DNA from: Luteococcus peritonei
GTDB lineage: Bacteria; Actinomycetota; Actinomycetes; Propionibacteriales; Propionibacteriaceae
Length of the DNA: 64,000 bases
Direction of reading: 5' to 3'
Assembly: GCF_039526385.1 (NCBI RefSeq)
Contig: NZ_BAAAIX010000016.1
Coordinates: forward strand, 62,001-126,000
The translations under genes were made by a program, and so were the position numbers. Shown here piece by piece: positions 8,761 through 16,721 of this stretch. Each line of letters begins with the position of its first letter. The first letter of the stretch is position 1. The notes under the pieces were generated by a model. That model was not told the origin of the DNA. It worked only from the letters and a program-made list of their open reading frames with translations, and did no database searches.

Positions 8761-8793
8761 GAAGGGGCGGCCCCGTCATGGGGCCGCCCCTTC
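8761..8793 (+). terminator. rpmA terminator
   Basis: A perfect 14-pair stem (8761-8774 with 8780-8793) with loop GTCAT ends in TTCTGCATGT. It is nearly identical to the hairpin at 10495-10525. Confidence 0.8.
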
Positions 8794-8931
8794 TGCATGT
8801 CCGCGGACATCCCACGAGGCGGCAGTGGCTGATGACTTGCTGGCTGAGAGTTCCGCAGACCGTTGATGGACCCGGGGGAGCCCTACCCTCATGGTGTCGC
8901 GACGCCGCGGCCACTCCCCGAAAGGCAGACC

Positions 8932-10473
8932 ATGTCCAGCACCCCTCCCGATGCCTACCTCCCGCCCGAGCAGCCCGTCGCGCCGGCCGGGGGAGCCACC
9001 ACCATCGAGCCGACGCCTCGTCGCCTCGGCACCGGTGCCAAGGCCGGCATCGTGGGGCTGGCGCTGCTGGCCCTGGGTGGCGGCTTCGCCCTGGCCGACC
9101 CGATGGACCTGCGCGAGGACAAGGGCGCCCAGGGCCCCGCGGCCGTGCTGCCCGCCGATGCACTCGGCTATGCCGCGGTCAACCTGGACCCGTCGGTGGG
9201 CCAGAAGCTGGAGATGGTGCGCTTCGCGATGAAGTTCCCCGCGCTGAAGCAGAAGATCTCGCTGAGCGAGGACGGCGACCTGAAACAGCAGTTCTGGGAG
9301 GCCGCCATGAAGGACTCCAGCTGCAAGGACAAGATCGACTACGAGGCCGACATCAAGCCCTGGCTGGGTGACCACGCTGGCGTGGCCCTGCAGAAGGACG
9401 ACGACAAGCTCGTCATGGCCGTCGAGGCCTCCGACGAGGCGAAGGCGCGGGCCGCCGTCGAGAAGCTGGACGCCTGCGACAGCTCCGGCTCCACCACCAA
9501 GGAGGGCGTGGCCTATCGGGACGGCTATCTGCTGCTCGGCAAGGACCAGCCCACCGTCGACGCCGCCGTGGCCAGCGCCACGAGCGCACCGTTGTCCCAG
9601 CGGGCCGAGTTCACCGAGGACCTCGACAAGCTGGGCAGCACCGGGGTGATGAGCTTCTGGACCTCCAAGGAGGGCCTCGTGGCCGCCTCCCAGGAGTCCT
9701 CCCAGGCCGCCCAGAACGGCGTGGACGGCACGGAGCTGGAGCAGATGCCGGTGCGTTCCGCGGCAGGGACGCTGCGCTTCACCGATGGCAACCCTGAGCT
9801 GCACTTCGCCAGCAAGTCCACCGAGCCGGTCCCGGTCAGCGAGAAGGGCTCCGACCTGGGCTCCCTGCCCGGCGAGACCACCGTCGCCCTGGGCTTGGCC
9901 AACGGGGCCGACTTGGTGGAGCAGAACTGGCCCGAGATCCGCAAGATGATCGAGTCCCAGGGAACCTCGCTGGCGGACCTGGAGCGGGACAGCAAGCTCA
10001 AGCTGCCCGACGACCTCAAGACGCTGCTGGGCAGCGACCTGCGGATCTCCCTGGGCCCGGTGACCCCGGAGAGCATGGAGGATCCCAGCACCCTTCCGGT
10101 TGCGGTGGCCACCACCACGGACAAGGCGAAGCTCACCGAGCTGCTGGACCGCGTCGGCGCCAGCCAGCAGGGGATCAGCCTCACCAGCCAGGGTGAGAGC
10201 CAGGTGCTGGGCATCAACACCTCTTGGCCGCAGAAGGTGGCCGAGACCGGCTCGAAGCTGGCCGATGACGCCGCCTTCACCAAGGCCGTCGACGCTCCCG
10301 AGAAGGCCCAGACGGCCGGCTACGTGAACCTCGCCCAGCTGGTGGACAGCCTCGGGGCGGAGTTGTCGGCCGACGAGAAGGAGAACTTGGCGCCGCTGCA
10401 GTCCGTCGGCCTGAGCTCGCACCAGGAGGAGGGCGACTACAGCGTCGGCACGCTGCGCCTCACCACCCGCTGA
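8932..10473 (+). CDS. DUF3352-like membrane-anchored protein, copy A
   Basis: The 513-residue product has a short cytoplasmic proline-rich N-terminus, one membrane anchor at about residues 36-52 (GIVGLALLALGGGFALA) and a large exported domain that resembles DUF3352. No enzyme motif is seen and the function of the family is unknown. The ATG at 8932 is chosen because AAAGG lies seven bases upstream; an in-frame ATG at 8863 has no ribosome binding site. It is a paralogue of the next gene: both share the sequence pattern AVLP-DA, PWLG---GVAL and the same anchor position. The pair sits between rpmA and obgE, which are normally adjacent. Confidence 0.75.
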   Translation: MSSTPPDAYLPPEQPVAPAGGATTIEPTPRRLGTGAKAGIVGLALLALGGGFALADPMDLREDKGAQGPAAVLPADALGYAAVNLDPSVGQKLEMVRFAMKFPALKQKISLSEDGDLKQQFWEAAMKDSSCKDKIDYEADIKPWLGDHAGVALQKDDDKLVMAVEASDEAKARAAVEKLDACDSSGSTTKEGVAYRDGYLLLGKDQPTVDAAVASATSAPLSQRAEFTEDLDKLGSTGVMSFWTSKEGLVAASQESSQAAQNGVDGTELEQMPVRSAAGTLRFTDGNPELHFASKSTEPVPVSEKGSDLGSLPGETTVALGLANGADLVEQNWPEIRKMIESQGTSLADLERDSKLKLPDDLKTLLGSDLRISLGPVTPESMEDPSTLPVAVATTTDKAKLTELLDRVGASQQGISLTSQGESQVLGINTSWPQKVAETGSKLADDAAFTKAVDAPEKAQTAGYVNLAQLVDSLGAELSADEKENLAPLQSVGLSSHQEEGDYSVGTLRLTTR

Positions 10474-10494
10474 CGCGTTCACCCGGCTCCACCT

Positions 10495-10525
10495 GAGGGG
10501 CGGCCCCGCCATGGGGCCGCCCCTT
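10495..10525 (+). terminator. terminator after DUF3352 copy A
   Basis: A 12 to 13-pair stem (from 10495-10507 with 10513-10525) with loop GCCAT and a CGTCG tail. The stem and loop nearly duplicate the rpmA terminator. Confidence 0.75.
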
Positions 10526-10536
10526 CGTCGTGCCCC

Positions 10537-10542
10537 TAGGCT
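10537..10542 (+). promoter_or_regulatory. -10 box of DUF3352 copy B
   Basis: TAGGCT lies 21 bases before the ATG at 10564, leaving a short leader that contains the AAAGG ribosome binding site. Confidence 0.45.
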
Positions 10543-10563
10543 GTAGCCGACGAAAGGATGCCC

Positions 10564-11988
10564 ATGAGCCACCAGGCCACCCCCGCCGACGACTCCCGAG
10601 GCAGGCTTGCCCGCCGCCTCGCCGCCGGACTGATCGGACTGGGCGTGCTCGGGATGGGCGCCAGCTTCGTCGCCACCAACCCGCTCCACCTCGGCGAGGA
10701 CCTCGCCGAGGGCCCCGACGCCGTGCTTCCCGGCGACGCCGTGGCCTATCTCGAGCTGGATGCCGAGCCCGGGCTGGGACAACAGGCGGAGGCCCTGGCC
10801 TATGCCGGCAAGCTGCCCTCGCTGCGTCGGATGCTGTCCGGTGAGCGCACCGACGTGCGCCAGCTGGCCTGGCAGCGGCTGGCGCCGGCGGAGTGCCGCG
10901 GCGTGGTGGACTTCGACCGTGACCTGCGCCCCTGGCTCGGGCAGCGCATCGGCGTCGCCCTGCGTGATGGCGCCGAGCTGCCGGTGATGGCCTTCGAGGC
11001 CACCGACGAGCAGGCCGCCCGCGAGGGTGCTCGCAAGATCGCCTCCTGCTGGCCCGGTGGGCTGGGACGCGGGGTGGCCTGGCAGCAGGGCTACCTGTTG
11101 CTGGCCGCAGACCAGGCCGCCGCCGACAGCGCCCAGCAGAAGGCGGCCGAGGATCCCCTGACGACGGGGGAGCGCCATGCCCAGGACCTCACCAAGGTGG
11201 GCACCCGCGGCTTCGTCACCTGGTGGGCCACCCGGTCGGGCCTGGAGCAGGTGGCTGATCTGTCGCACTGGTCCGACGAAACGCGCGAACGACTCGCCAC
11301 GGCCCCACTGGTCTCGACCGGCGGCACCCTGCGGATGGGCGAGGGCAGCCCCGAGGTGCGTACCGTCGCGAAGCTCACCACCGAGCTCAAGACCTCCCAG
11401 CACAGCACCGCGCTGGGTGACCTGCCCGCCGACAGCTCGCTGGCCGTCGGACTGGCCGAGGGAGACGTCGCGGTGGACGAGACCTGGCCGGTGGTCTCGC
11501 GCTGGCTGGCCCAGCGGGACATCGAGCTGACCCCCGAGCAGGCCAAGACCCTGCTGGGCCGCGACGCCCGGCTCGCCGTGGGGCCGCGGCGCGAGGGCGG
11601 TCGCGCCTGGTCACTGTCGACCTACACCGATCGTGGTCCGCTGGAGCAGCTGCTGGCCGAGCACGAGAAGGCCGGCGACGTGCAGATCGCCTCCGGCACC
11701 CCGAAGGTGCCGATCCTGGCGCCGAAGCATGACGCGGCCTGGGCCGAGCACGTCTCCACCACCGACGACCACCTGGGCGAGCACAACCCCTTCAAGTTCG
11801 GGGTGGCGAAGTCGGACCAGGCACAGCTGGCGGTCTTCGTGAACCTGGACGAGTACCGCGAGCAGGTGCGCCGGCAGTTCCCGTACCTGGACGAGGCCGA
11901 CCTGGCGGCGCTCCAGGCCTTCGGGCTGGCCGCGCACGTCGAGGATGCGAACTATGTCGTGGCGGTGGGGCGGATCACGGCGCACTGA
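10564..11988 (+). CDS. DUF3352-like membrane-anchored protein, copy B
   Basis: The 474-residue product has the same plan as copy A: cytoplasmic N-terminus, one anchor at about residues 18-36 (GLIGLGVLGMGASFVA) and a large exported DUF3352-like domain. The two copies align along most of their length but are clearly diverged, so the duplication is old. The ATG at 10564 is preferred over the in-frame ATG at 10558 because the AAAGG site almost touches the latter and stands seven bases from the former. It has its own promoter and follows a terminator, so the two copies can be expressed separately. Function unknown. Confidence 0.75.
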   Translation: MSHQATPADDSRGRLARRLAAGLIGLGVLGMGASFVATNPLHLGEDLAEGPDAVLPGDAVAYLELDAEPGLGQQAEALAYAGKLPSLRRMLSGERTDVRQLAWQRLAPAECRGVVDFDRDLRPWLGQRIGVALRDGAELPVMAFEATDEQAAREGARKIASCWPGGLGRGVAWQQGYLLLAADQAAADSAQQKAAEDPLTTGERHAQDLTKVGTRGFVTWWATRSGLEQVADLSHWSDETRERLATAPLVSTGGTLRMGEGSPEVRTVAKLTTELKTSQHSTALGDLPADSSLAVGLAEGDVAVDETWPVVSRWLAQRDIELTPEQAKTLLGRDARLAVGPRREGGRAWSLSTYTDRGPLEQLLAEHEKAGDVQIASGTPKVPILAPKHDAAWAEHVSTTDDHLGEHNPFKFGVAKSDQAQLAVFVNLDEYREQVRRQFPYLDEADLAALQAFGLAAHVEDANYVVAVGRITAH

Positions 11989-12001
11989 GCGCGTGGTCCG
12001 G

Positions 12002-12400
12002 TCAGAGCCGGCGGGCGAACCAGAGATGGGCGCCCACGGCGACCGCGAGCAGCAGCCAGGTCATCAGGCCGAGCGCCACCAGCGGGTCCATGCCCCAGAC
12101 CACGGCGACCATGGCCGCGGCGCAGCCGAAGAAGCTGCACAGGCCCACCGTCGCCAGGCTGCGCTGGGTGATGGTCTGGTCGCGCTCGTCGCCCTGCCCG
12201 CGCACCTGGCGTCCCAGCAGGCCACCGTCTCGTCGCCGCTGCAGCACGAGCATCACCACCACGGCCGCCAGCCCGCCGGCCAGCGCGCCCCAGGCGGTCT
12301 CGGGGTCTCGGGGATAGAAGGCAGCGAAGACGCTGAGCACGGCGGCCATGCCGAGCAGCGGAGCGAGGCGGGCGCTGGAGGGTCGATCAGTCCTCGACAT
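12002..12400 (-). CDS. four-helix membrane protein of an XRE operon
   Basis: The 132-residue product has four predicted membrane helices in two pairs separated by a charged loop with the motif GDERDQTITQRS. That DER-x-I loop between helix pairs is typical of DUF2178-like proteins that travel with small XRE regulators. The function is unknown. The start ATG overlaps the end of the XRE gene by 14 bases and has GAGGAG seven bases upstream inside that gene, so translation is coupled. It is the last gene of the three-gene reverse operon and lies convergent to DUF3352 copy B. Confidence 0.65.
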   Translation of the reverse strand: MSRTDRPSSARLAPLLGMAAVLSVFAAFYPRDPETAWGALAGGLAAVVVMLVLQRRRDGGLLGRQVRGQGDERDQTITQRSLATVGLCSFFGCAAAMVAVVWGMDPLVALGLMTWLLLAVAVGAHLWFARRL

Positions 12401-12581
12401 GGAAGATCTCCTCGACGGTGGTGCCGAACAGTCGCGCGATGCGGATGGCCAGCGGGAGGGACGGGTCGTACTTGCCGGTCTCGATGGAATTGATCGTCTG
12501 GCGGGAGACGCCCAGGCGCTCGCCCAGCGCGGCCTGGCTCATGCCGCCCTGCTCGCGCAGGGCGCGGACGTCATTCTCCAC
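12387..12581 (-). CDS. XRE-family repressor (minimal Cro/CI type)
   Basis: The 64-residue protein is just a helix-turn-helix domain (MSQAALGERLGVSRQTINSIETGK) with the short C-terminal tail TTVEEIF typical of the YgzD/YozG-type family. Such proteins bind inverted repeats as dimers. It starts with GTG and overlaps the upstream gene by 11 bases. It is sandwiched between two membrane-protein genes, and three matching inverted repeats lie over the operon promoter, so autorepression is the most likely control. The signal that relieves it is unknown. Confidence 0.85.
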   Translation of the reverse strand: MENDVRALREQGGMSQAALGERLGVSRQTINSIETGKYDPSLPLAIRIARLFGTTVEEIFHVED

Positions 12582-12795
12582 GGCCGGTCTGGTCGCGCTG
12601 CTCGCGCAGCACCTTGCCGAACAGGTAGGTGCCCGACAGGTTCAGCAGCACGCACAGGCCGATGAAGACATAGCCCAGCACCGGCTGGCGCTGCAGCATG
12701 GCGAGCGCGGCGATCAGGCAGGCGGAGCCGCAGGCCACGAGCGTGGTGGCGGTCTGCTGGGTCTTCTGGACGTCCATCGTTCTCTCCTCGGTCAT
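12571..12795 (-). CDS. two-helix membrane protein, first gene of XRE operon
   Basis: The 74-residue product has two hydrophobic helices (TTLVACGSACLIAALAML and GYVFIGLCVLLNLSGTYLF) and charged ends. The ATG at 12795 has AAGGAGG seven bases upstream. A second ATG six codons in (12777) also has a good GAGGAG, so two products differing by six residues are possible. It is not recognised as a named family. Its ribosome binding site lies inside the proximal operator, so the repressor could block both transcription and access to this site. Confidence 0.65.
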   Translation of the reverse strand: MTEERTMDVQKTQQTATTLVACGSACLIAALAMLQRQPVLGYVFIGLCVLLNLSGTYLFGKVLREQRDQTGRGE

Positions 12796-12796
12796 G

Positions 12797-12812
12797 GTCA
12801 AGCCTCCTTGAC
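12797..12812 (-). promoter_or_regulatory. XRE operator 1, over the ribosome binding site
   Basis: GTCAAG-CCTC-CTTGAC is a perfect inverted repeat with a four-base spacer. On the transcribed strand its centre supplies the AAGGAGG Shine-Dalgarno of the first gene. Confidence 0.65.
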
Positions 12813-12814
12813 AT

Positions 12815-12830
12815 GACAAGCATGCTTGAC
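12815..12830 (-). promoter_or_regulatory. XRE operator 2, over the -10 box
   Basis: GACAAG-CATG-CTTGAC has the same geometry as operators 1 and 3, with a perfect 12-base core at 12817-12828. It overlaps the candidate -10 box. Confidence 0.65.
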
Positions 12831-12848
12831 AGTCGGGCGATGTGTCAA
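12819..12848 (-). promoter_or_regulatory. promoter of the XRE operon
   Basis: On the reverse strand TTGACA (12848-12843) and CATGCT (12824-12819) are 18 bases apart. Both elements are embedded in operators. Confidence 0.5.
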
Positions 12849-12860
12849 GCCTCCTTGACA
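12843..12860 (-). promoter_or_regulatory. XRE operator 3, over the -35 box
   Basis: TGTCAAG-CCTC-CTTGACA is a perfect 18-base inverted repeat, the strongest of the three sites. Confidence 0.7.
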
Positions 12861-12896
12861 AGACCTCTGGTCCCGCCCCTCTCAGGCGTTGCCGGG

Positions 12897-12902
12897 TAGG
12901 AT
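12897..12902 (+). promoter_or_regulatory. -10 box of obgE
   Basis: TAGGAT would start an obgE message with a leader of about 60 bases. No clear -35 is seen. Confidence 0.4.
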
Positions 12903-12968
12903 TGCAGGGCTGGCGAGCCACCGCTGTGCGTGCCCGCCCACCACCTGACTTCTGCAGAGAGAACCACC

Positions 12969-14603
12969 ATGGCAATCCCCTCCTTCGTCGACCGCGTGAC
13001 GCTCACCGTCACGGCCGGAAACGGCGGGCACGGCTGCGCCTCGGTGCATCGCGAGAAGTTCAAGCCGCTCGGTGGTCCCGACGGTGGCAACGGCGGCGAC
13101 GGCGGCTCCATCGTGCTGCGCGTCGACCCGCAGGTGACCACCCTGGTGGAGTACCACCGCCAGAGCGTGCGCAAGGCGGCCAACGGCCAGCCCGGCATGG
13201 GCGATCACAAGAACGGCTCGCGCGGTGAGGACACCGTGCTGTCGGTGCCCGAGGGCACCATCGTCACCGATGCCGAGACCGGCGACGTGCTGGCCGACCT
13301 CACCGGGGACGACGTCGAGGCGATCGTGGCCGCTGGTGGCCGCGGTGGCCTGGGCAATGCGGCGCTCGCCTCGGCCTCCCGCAAGGCCCCCGGCTTCGCC
13401 CTGCTGGGCGAGGAGGGCGACAGCCGCAAGATCATGCTGGAGCTCAAGGTGGTGGCCGACGTCGGCCTGGTGGGCTTCCCCTCGGCCGGCAAGAGCTCAC
13501 TGATCGCGGCGATCAGCCGCGCCCGGCCCAAGATCGCCGACTACCCCTTCACCACCCTGGTGCCCAACCTGGGCGTCGTGGTGGCCGGTGACGTGACCTA
13601 CACCGTCGCCGACGTTCCCGGCCTGATCGAGGGTGCCAGCCAGGGCAAGGGCCTGGGCTTCGACTTCCTGCGCCACATCGAGCGCTGCCAGGCCATCGTC
13701 CACGTCGTCGACTGCGCCACCTTCGAGCCGGGGCGGGACCCGCTGAGCGATCTGGACGTGATCGAGGCCGAGCTGGCCGCGCACGGTGGCCTGGAGGACC
13801 GCCCGCGGCTGGTGGCGCTGAACAAGGTGGACATCCCCGATGCCGCCGAGATCGCGGAGATGGTCAAGGCCGACGTCGAGGCCCGCGGGCTGAAGACCTT
13901 CGTGATCTCCACCAAGTCCGGCGAGGGCCTCAACGGGCTCACCTTCGCCATGGCCGACCTGGTGGAACAGCGCCGGGCGCAGATGCCGCCGCCGGCCCCG
14001 AAGAAGATCGTGATCCGGCCCCGCGCGGTGGCCGAGACCGAGCCCTTCACCATCCACCGGATGGGCGACGGCATGGGCGGCGAGGTCTGGCGGGTGCGCG
14101 GCGAGAAGCCGGAGCGCTGGGTGCGCCAGACCGACTTCAACAATGCCGAGGCGGTCGGCTACCTCGCCGATCGGCTCAACAAGCTCGGCGTCGAGGACAA
14201 GCTGCTCCAGATCGGCGCCCGCGCCGGCGACGCGGTGGCCATCGGTGGCGAGGACGCGGTGATCTTCGACTTCGCCCCGCAGGTGGAGATCGGTGCCGAG
14301 ATGCTGGCCCGTCGTGGCGAGGACGCCCGCCTGGAGCGGGAGCGCCCGGCGGCAGTGCGGCGTCGCGAGAAGGATGCCGAGTACCAGGAGCGCCGCGGTG
14401 GCATGCACCGCGACGCCTGGCGCGTCATCAATGCCGCCACCTCCGGCTACGAGGCCGACGAGGACGAGGCCGGCAACGGCTTCGAGGCCGACTACGGTGA
14501 CGAGGACTTCAGCGACGAGCCCGGCGAGGGCGTCGAGGTCAGCTACCAGGTGCACGACGACGACCACGTGCACGATGACGACCAGGATCAGGGGACCCGC
14601 TGA
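12969..14603 (+). CDS. obgE: Obg family GTPase
   Basis: The 544-residue essential ribosome-assembly GTPase has the glycine-rich Obg fold at the N-terminus (FVDRVTLTVTAGNGGHG through about residue 158), the G domain with P-loop GFPSAGKSS near residue 169 and NKVD later, and a C-terminal OCT domain followed by an acidic tail ending in D/H-rich sequence. The ATG at 12969 matches the conserved Obg N-terminus; an in-frame ATG 39 bases upstream adds residues with no family match. proB follows after two bases, so the genes form an operon. The normal rpmA-obgE adjacency is broken here by accessory genes. Confidence 0.97.
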   Translation: MAIPSFVDRVTLTVTAGNGGHGCASVHREKFKPLGGPDGGNGGDGGSIVLRVDPQVTTLVEYHRQSVRKAANGQPGMGDHKNGSRGEDTVLSVPEGTIVTDAETGDVLADLTGDDVEAIVAAGGRGGLGNAALASASRKAPGFALLGEEGDSRKIMLELKVVADVGLVGFPSAGKSSLIAAISRARPKIADYPFTTLVPNLGVVVAGDVTYTVADVPGLIEGASQGKGLGFDFLRHIERCQAIVHVVDCATFEPGRDPLSDLDVIEAELAAHGGLEDRPRLVALNKVDIPDAAEIAEMVKADVEARGLKTFVISTKSGEGLNGLTFAMADLVEQRRAQMPPPAPKKIVIRPRAVAETEPFTIHRMGDGMGGEVWRVRGEKPERWVRQTDFNNAEAVGYLADRLNKLGVEDKLLQIGARAGDAVAIGGEDAVIFDFAPQVEIGAEMLARRGEDARLERERPAAVRRREKDAEYQERRGGMHRDAWRVINAATSGYEADEDEAGNGFEADYGDEDFSDEPGEGVEVSYQVHDDDHVHDDDQDQGTR

Positions 14604-14605
14604 CG

Positions 14606-15736
14606 ATGGAGCTGCGCGAGCAGTTGCGGCAGTGCAACCGGATCGTGGTGAAGGTGGGGTCCTCCTCGCTGACCACCGCGGAGGGCGGCATCGACCCCGC
14701 CCGGATCCAGCGCCTGGTGGACGCGGTGGCCGACGTGCGCGCCCACGGCACCCAGGTGGTGCTGATCAGCTCGGGCGCCATCGCCGCTGGCCTGTCGCCG
14801 CTGGGGCTGGCCCGTCGCCCGCGTGACCTGGCCACCCAGCAGGCGGCCGCCAGCGTCGGTCAGGGCCTGCTGATGCAGGAGTACACCGAGCGCTTCGGTG
14901 CCCACGGCCTGCGGGTGGGCCAGCTGCTGCTCACCGTCGACGACCTGACCCGCCAGACCACCTATTCCAATGCGCTGCGCACGCTGGGCAAGCTGCTCAA
15001 GCTGCAGGCGCTGCCGATCGTCAACGAGAACGACACCACCGCCACCCACGAGATCCGTTTCGGTGACAACGACCGACTCGGGGCCCTGGTGGCTCAGATG
15101 GTGCGCGCCGATGCGCTGGTGCTGCTCAGCGACGTGGACGGGCTCTACACGGCCCACCCGGCAGACCCGGGCAGTGAGCGGATCAGCACCGTGGCCGACA
15201 TCGACGCCCTGGAGGTGGACACCCACAAGCGGGGGACCGCCATCGGCTCGGGCGGCATGACCACCAAGCTGCAGGCCGCGCAGATCGCCACCAGTGCAGG
15301 GATCCCGGTGGTGCTGGCGCGTGCCGACCAGGCCTATGCCGCCATGACCGGGCAGAACGTCGGCACCTTCTTCCCCTCCGACGCCAAGCGCCGCCCGCGA
15401 CGGCTGCTCTGGCTGGCCCATGCCACCAGCGCCCGCGGCCGACTGCTGCTCGACGAGGGCGCGGTGCAGGCCGTGGTGCAGCGCAAGGCCTCGCTGCTGG
15501 CGGCCGGGATCACCGCCGTCGAGGGCGACTTCGTGGCCGGCGACCCGGTGGACCTGGTCTCGCCCGAGGGCAAGGTGGTGGCCCGCGGCCTGGTGGGCTT
15601 CAGCGCCGAGGAACTGCCCGACATGCTGGGACGCAAGTCGCAGGACCTGGCCGATGCGCTGGGCCGCGAGTACGAGCGCGAGGTGGTGCACCGCGACGTG
15701 CTCGTGGTGCTGGCCCGCCGCCCGCGGCGTCGCTAG
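14606..15736 (+). CDS. proB: glutamate 5-kinase
   Basis: The 376-residue enzyme phosphorylates glutamate as the first step of proline synthesis. The amino acid kinase domain (VVKVGSSSLTT at the start, ENDTTATHE and FGDNDRLGA in the middle) is followed by a C-terminal PUA domain from about residue 280. It is cotranscribed with obgE. Its TAG stop and the stop of the convergent cyclodeaminase-like gene share the palindrome CTAG, leaving no room for a terminator. proA is 1 kb away on the same strand. Confidence 0.97.
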   Translation: MELREQLRQCNRIVVKVGSSSLTTAEGGIDPARIQRLVDAVADVRAHGTQVVLISSGAIAAGLSPLGLARRPRDLATQQAAASVGQGLLMQEYTERFGAHGLRVGQLLLTVDDLTRQTTYSNALRTLGKLLKLQALPIVNENDTTATHEIRFGDNDRLGALVAQMVRADALVLLSDVDGLYTAHPADPGSERISTVADIDALEVDTHKRGTAIGSGGMTTKLQAAQIATSAGIPVVLARADQAYAAMTGQNVGTFFPSDAKRRPRRLLWLAHATSARGRLLLDEGAVQAVVQRKASLLAAGITAVEGDFVAGDPVDLVSPEGKVVARGLVGFSAEELPDMLGRKSQDLADALGREYEREVVHRDVLVVLARRPRRR

Positions 15737-16671
15737 GCCGGCAGCTCGACGCCTAGCCCCGAGCGCTCCGCCTGCTCGGCCACGTGCGCGGCGAAGACCA
15801 GGTCGGTGATGCCGATGCCCAGGTTCTGGCAGAGCACTCGTCCGCCGGGGCGGCCCTGCTGCAGCAGCTCGCCGGTCCACCGTTCGGCCAGCGGGTAGTC
15901 GGGGGCCAGCTTCACCGGGGCCACGGCGCGGAACTGCTCGATGTCGTCGGCCGCCATCGTTGTGGTGCGCGCCAGCTCGGCGCCCACGCTGCTGGCATAG
16001 TCCAGCGGCAGCAGGAGCACGTCCTCGACCAGGCGGTCGGGTTCCAGCTCGGCGCCGTGCAGGCCGATCGTGAGACCGCTGACCACCGCCCCTGCACCGC
16101 TGACGGCCGACCGCTTGTCGGTGGTGGTCTCCAGGCGCAGACCGGGCAGGGCCTGGGCCACCCACTCCTGCAGCTCCGCGAGCGGCTCCTCGCGGCGGCC
16201 GAAGAGCCGCACCTCGCGCACCCCGATCGCCTCGAAGATCGGCAGGTGGGACCTGGCCTGGGCCCCGGTGCCCAGGAAGGCCACCGGGCGGGAGACGTCG
16301 GCCAGCGCCTGCAGGCAGGCCCCGGTGACGGCTGCGGTGCGCTGCGCGGTCAGCGGGGCCGCCTGCATCACGGCGCGGGTGGAGCCGGTGGTGGCGTCGG
16401 CCAGCACCATCACGCCCTGGGCGGTGGGCAGCCCGCGCGAGGGGTTGTCCGGCACCAGGGTCACCCACTTGCAACCGGCCAGGTCACGGTCCAGCCAGGC
16501 GGCCGGCATGGCATTGGCGAAGGCCTCGCCCCCGAGTGCCAGCCCCGGCTTCGGCGGCACCTGGGCGGCGCCGTCGGAGCGGGCCACCAGGGCCTCGCCG
16601 GCCAGCGCGATGGCGGTGAGGGGATCGGGCAAGAGGTGGTCCACCTGGGCGGTGCTGAGGTATCGGCTCAC
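15733..16671 (-). CDS. ornithine cyclodeaminase / mu-crystallin family protein
   Basis: The 312-residue product has the Rossmann-like NAD-binding core with FLGTGAQARSH and the conserved substrate region AMPAAWLDRDLAGCKWVT. Ornithine cyclodeaminase makes proline directly from ornithine; other members are alanine dehydrogenases, ketimine reductases or opine-type synthases, so the reaction is not certain. Its position between proB and proA makes a proline link attractive. Of two consecutive GTG codons the second (16671) is chosen because a TAGGGT box ends exactly six bases before it. It is divergent from proA with only 50 bases between start codons. Confidence 0.8.
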   Translation of the reverse strand: MSRYLSTAQVDHLLPDPLTAIALAGEALVARSDGAAQVPPKPGLALGGEAFANAMPAAWLDRDLAGCKWVTLVPDNPSRGLPTAQGVMVLADATTGSTRAVMQAAPLTAQRTAAVTGACLQALADVSRPVAFLGTGAQARSHLPIFEAIGVREVRLFGRREEPLAELQEWVAQALPGLRLETTTDKRSAVSGAGAVVSGLTIGLHGAELEPDRLVEDVLLLPLDYASSVGAELARTTTMAADDIEQFRAVAPVKLAPDYPLAERWTGELLQQGRPGGRVLCQNLGIGITDLVFAAHVAEQAERSGLGVELPA

Positions 16672-16677
16672 CACTCG

Positions 16678-16683
16678 ACCCTA
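16678..16683 (-). promoter_or_regulatory. leaderless -10 box of cyclodeaminase-like gene
   Basis: TAGGGT on the reverse strand ends six bases before the GTG at 16671. Confidence 0.5.
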
Positions 16684-16708
16684 GCCGCGACGCGAGGCGA
16701 GGCCCGAT

Positions 16709-16714
16709 TAGTCT
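16709..16714 (+). promoter_or_regulatory. leaderless -10 box of proA
   Basis: TAGTCT ends seven bases before the proA ATG; no Shine-Dalgarno is present. Confidence 0.55.
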
Positions 16715-16721
16715 TGCCGCC

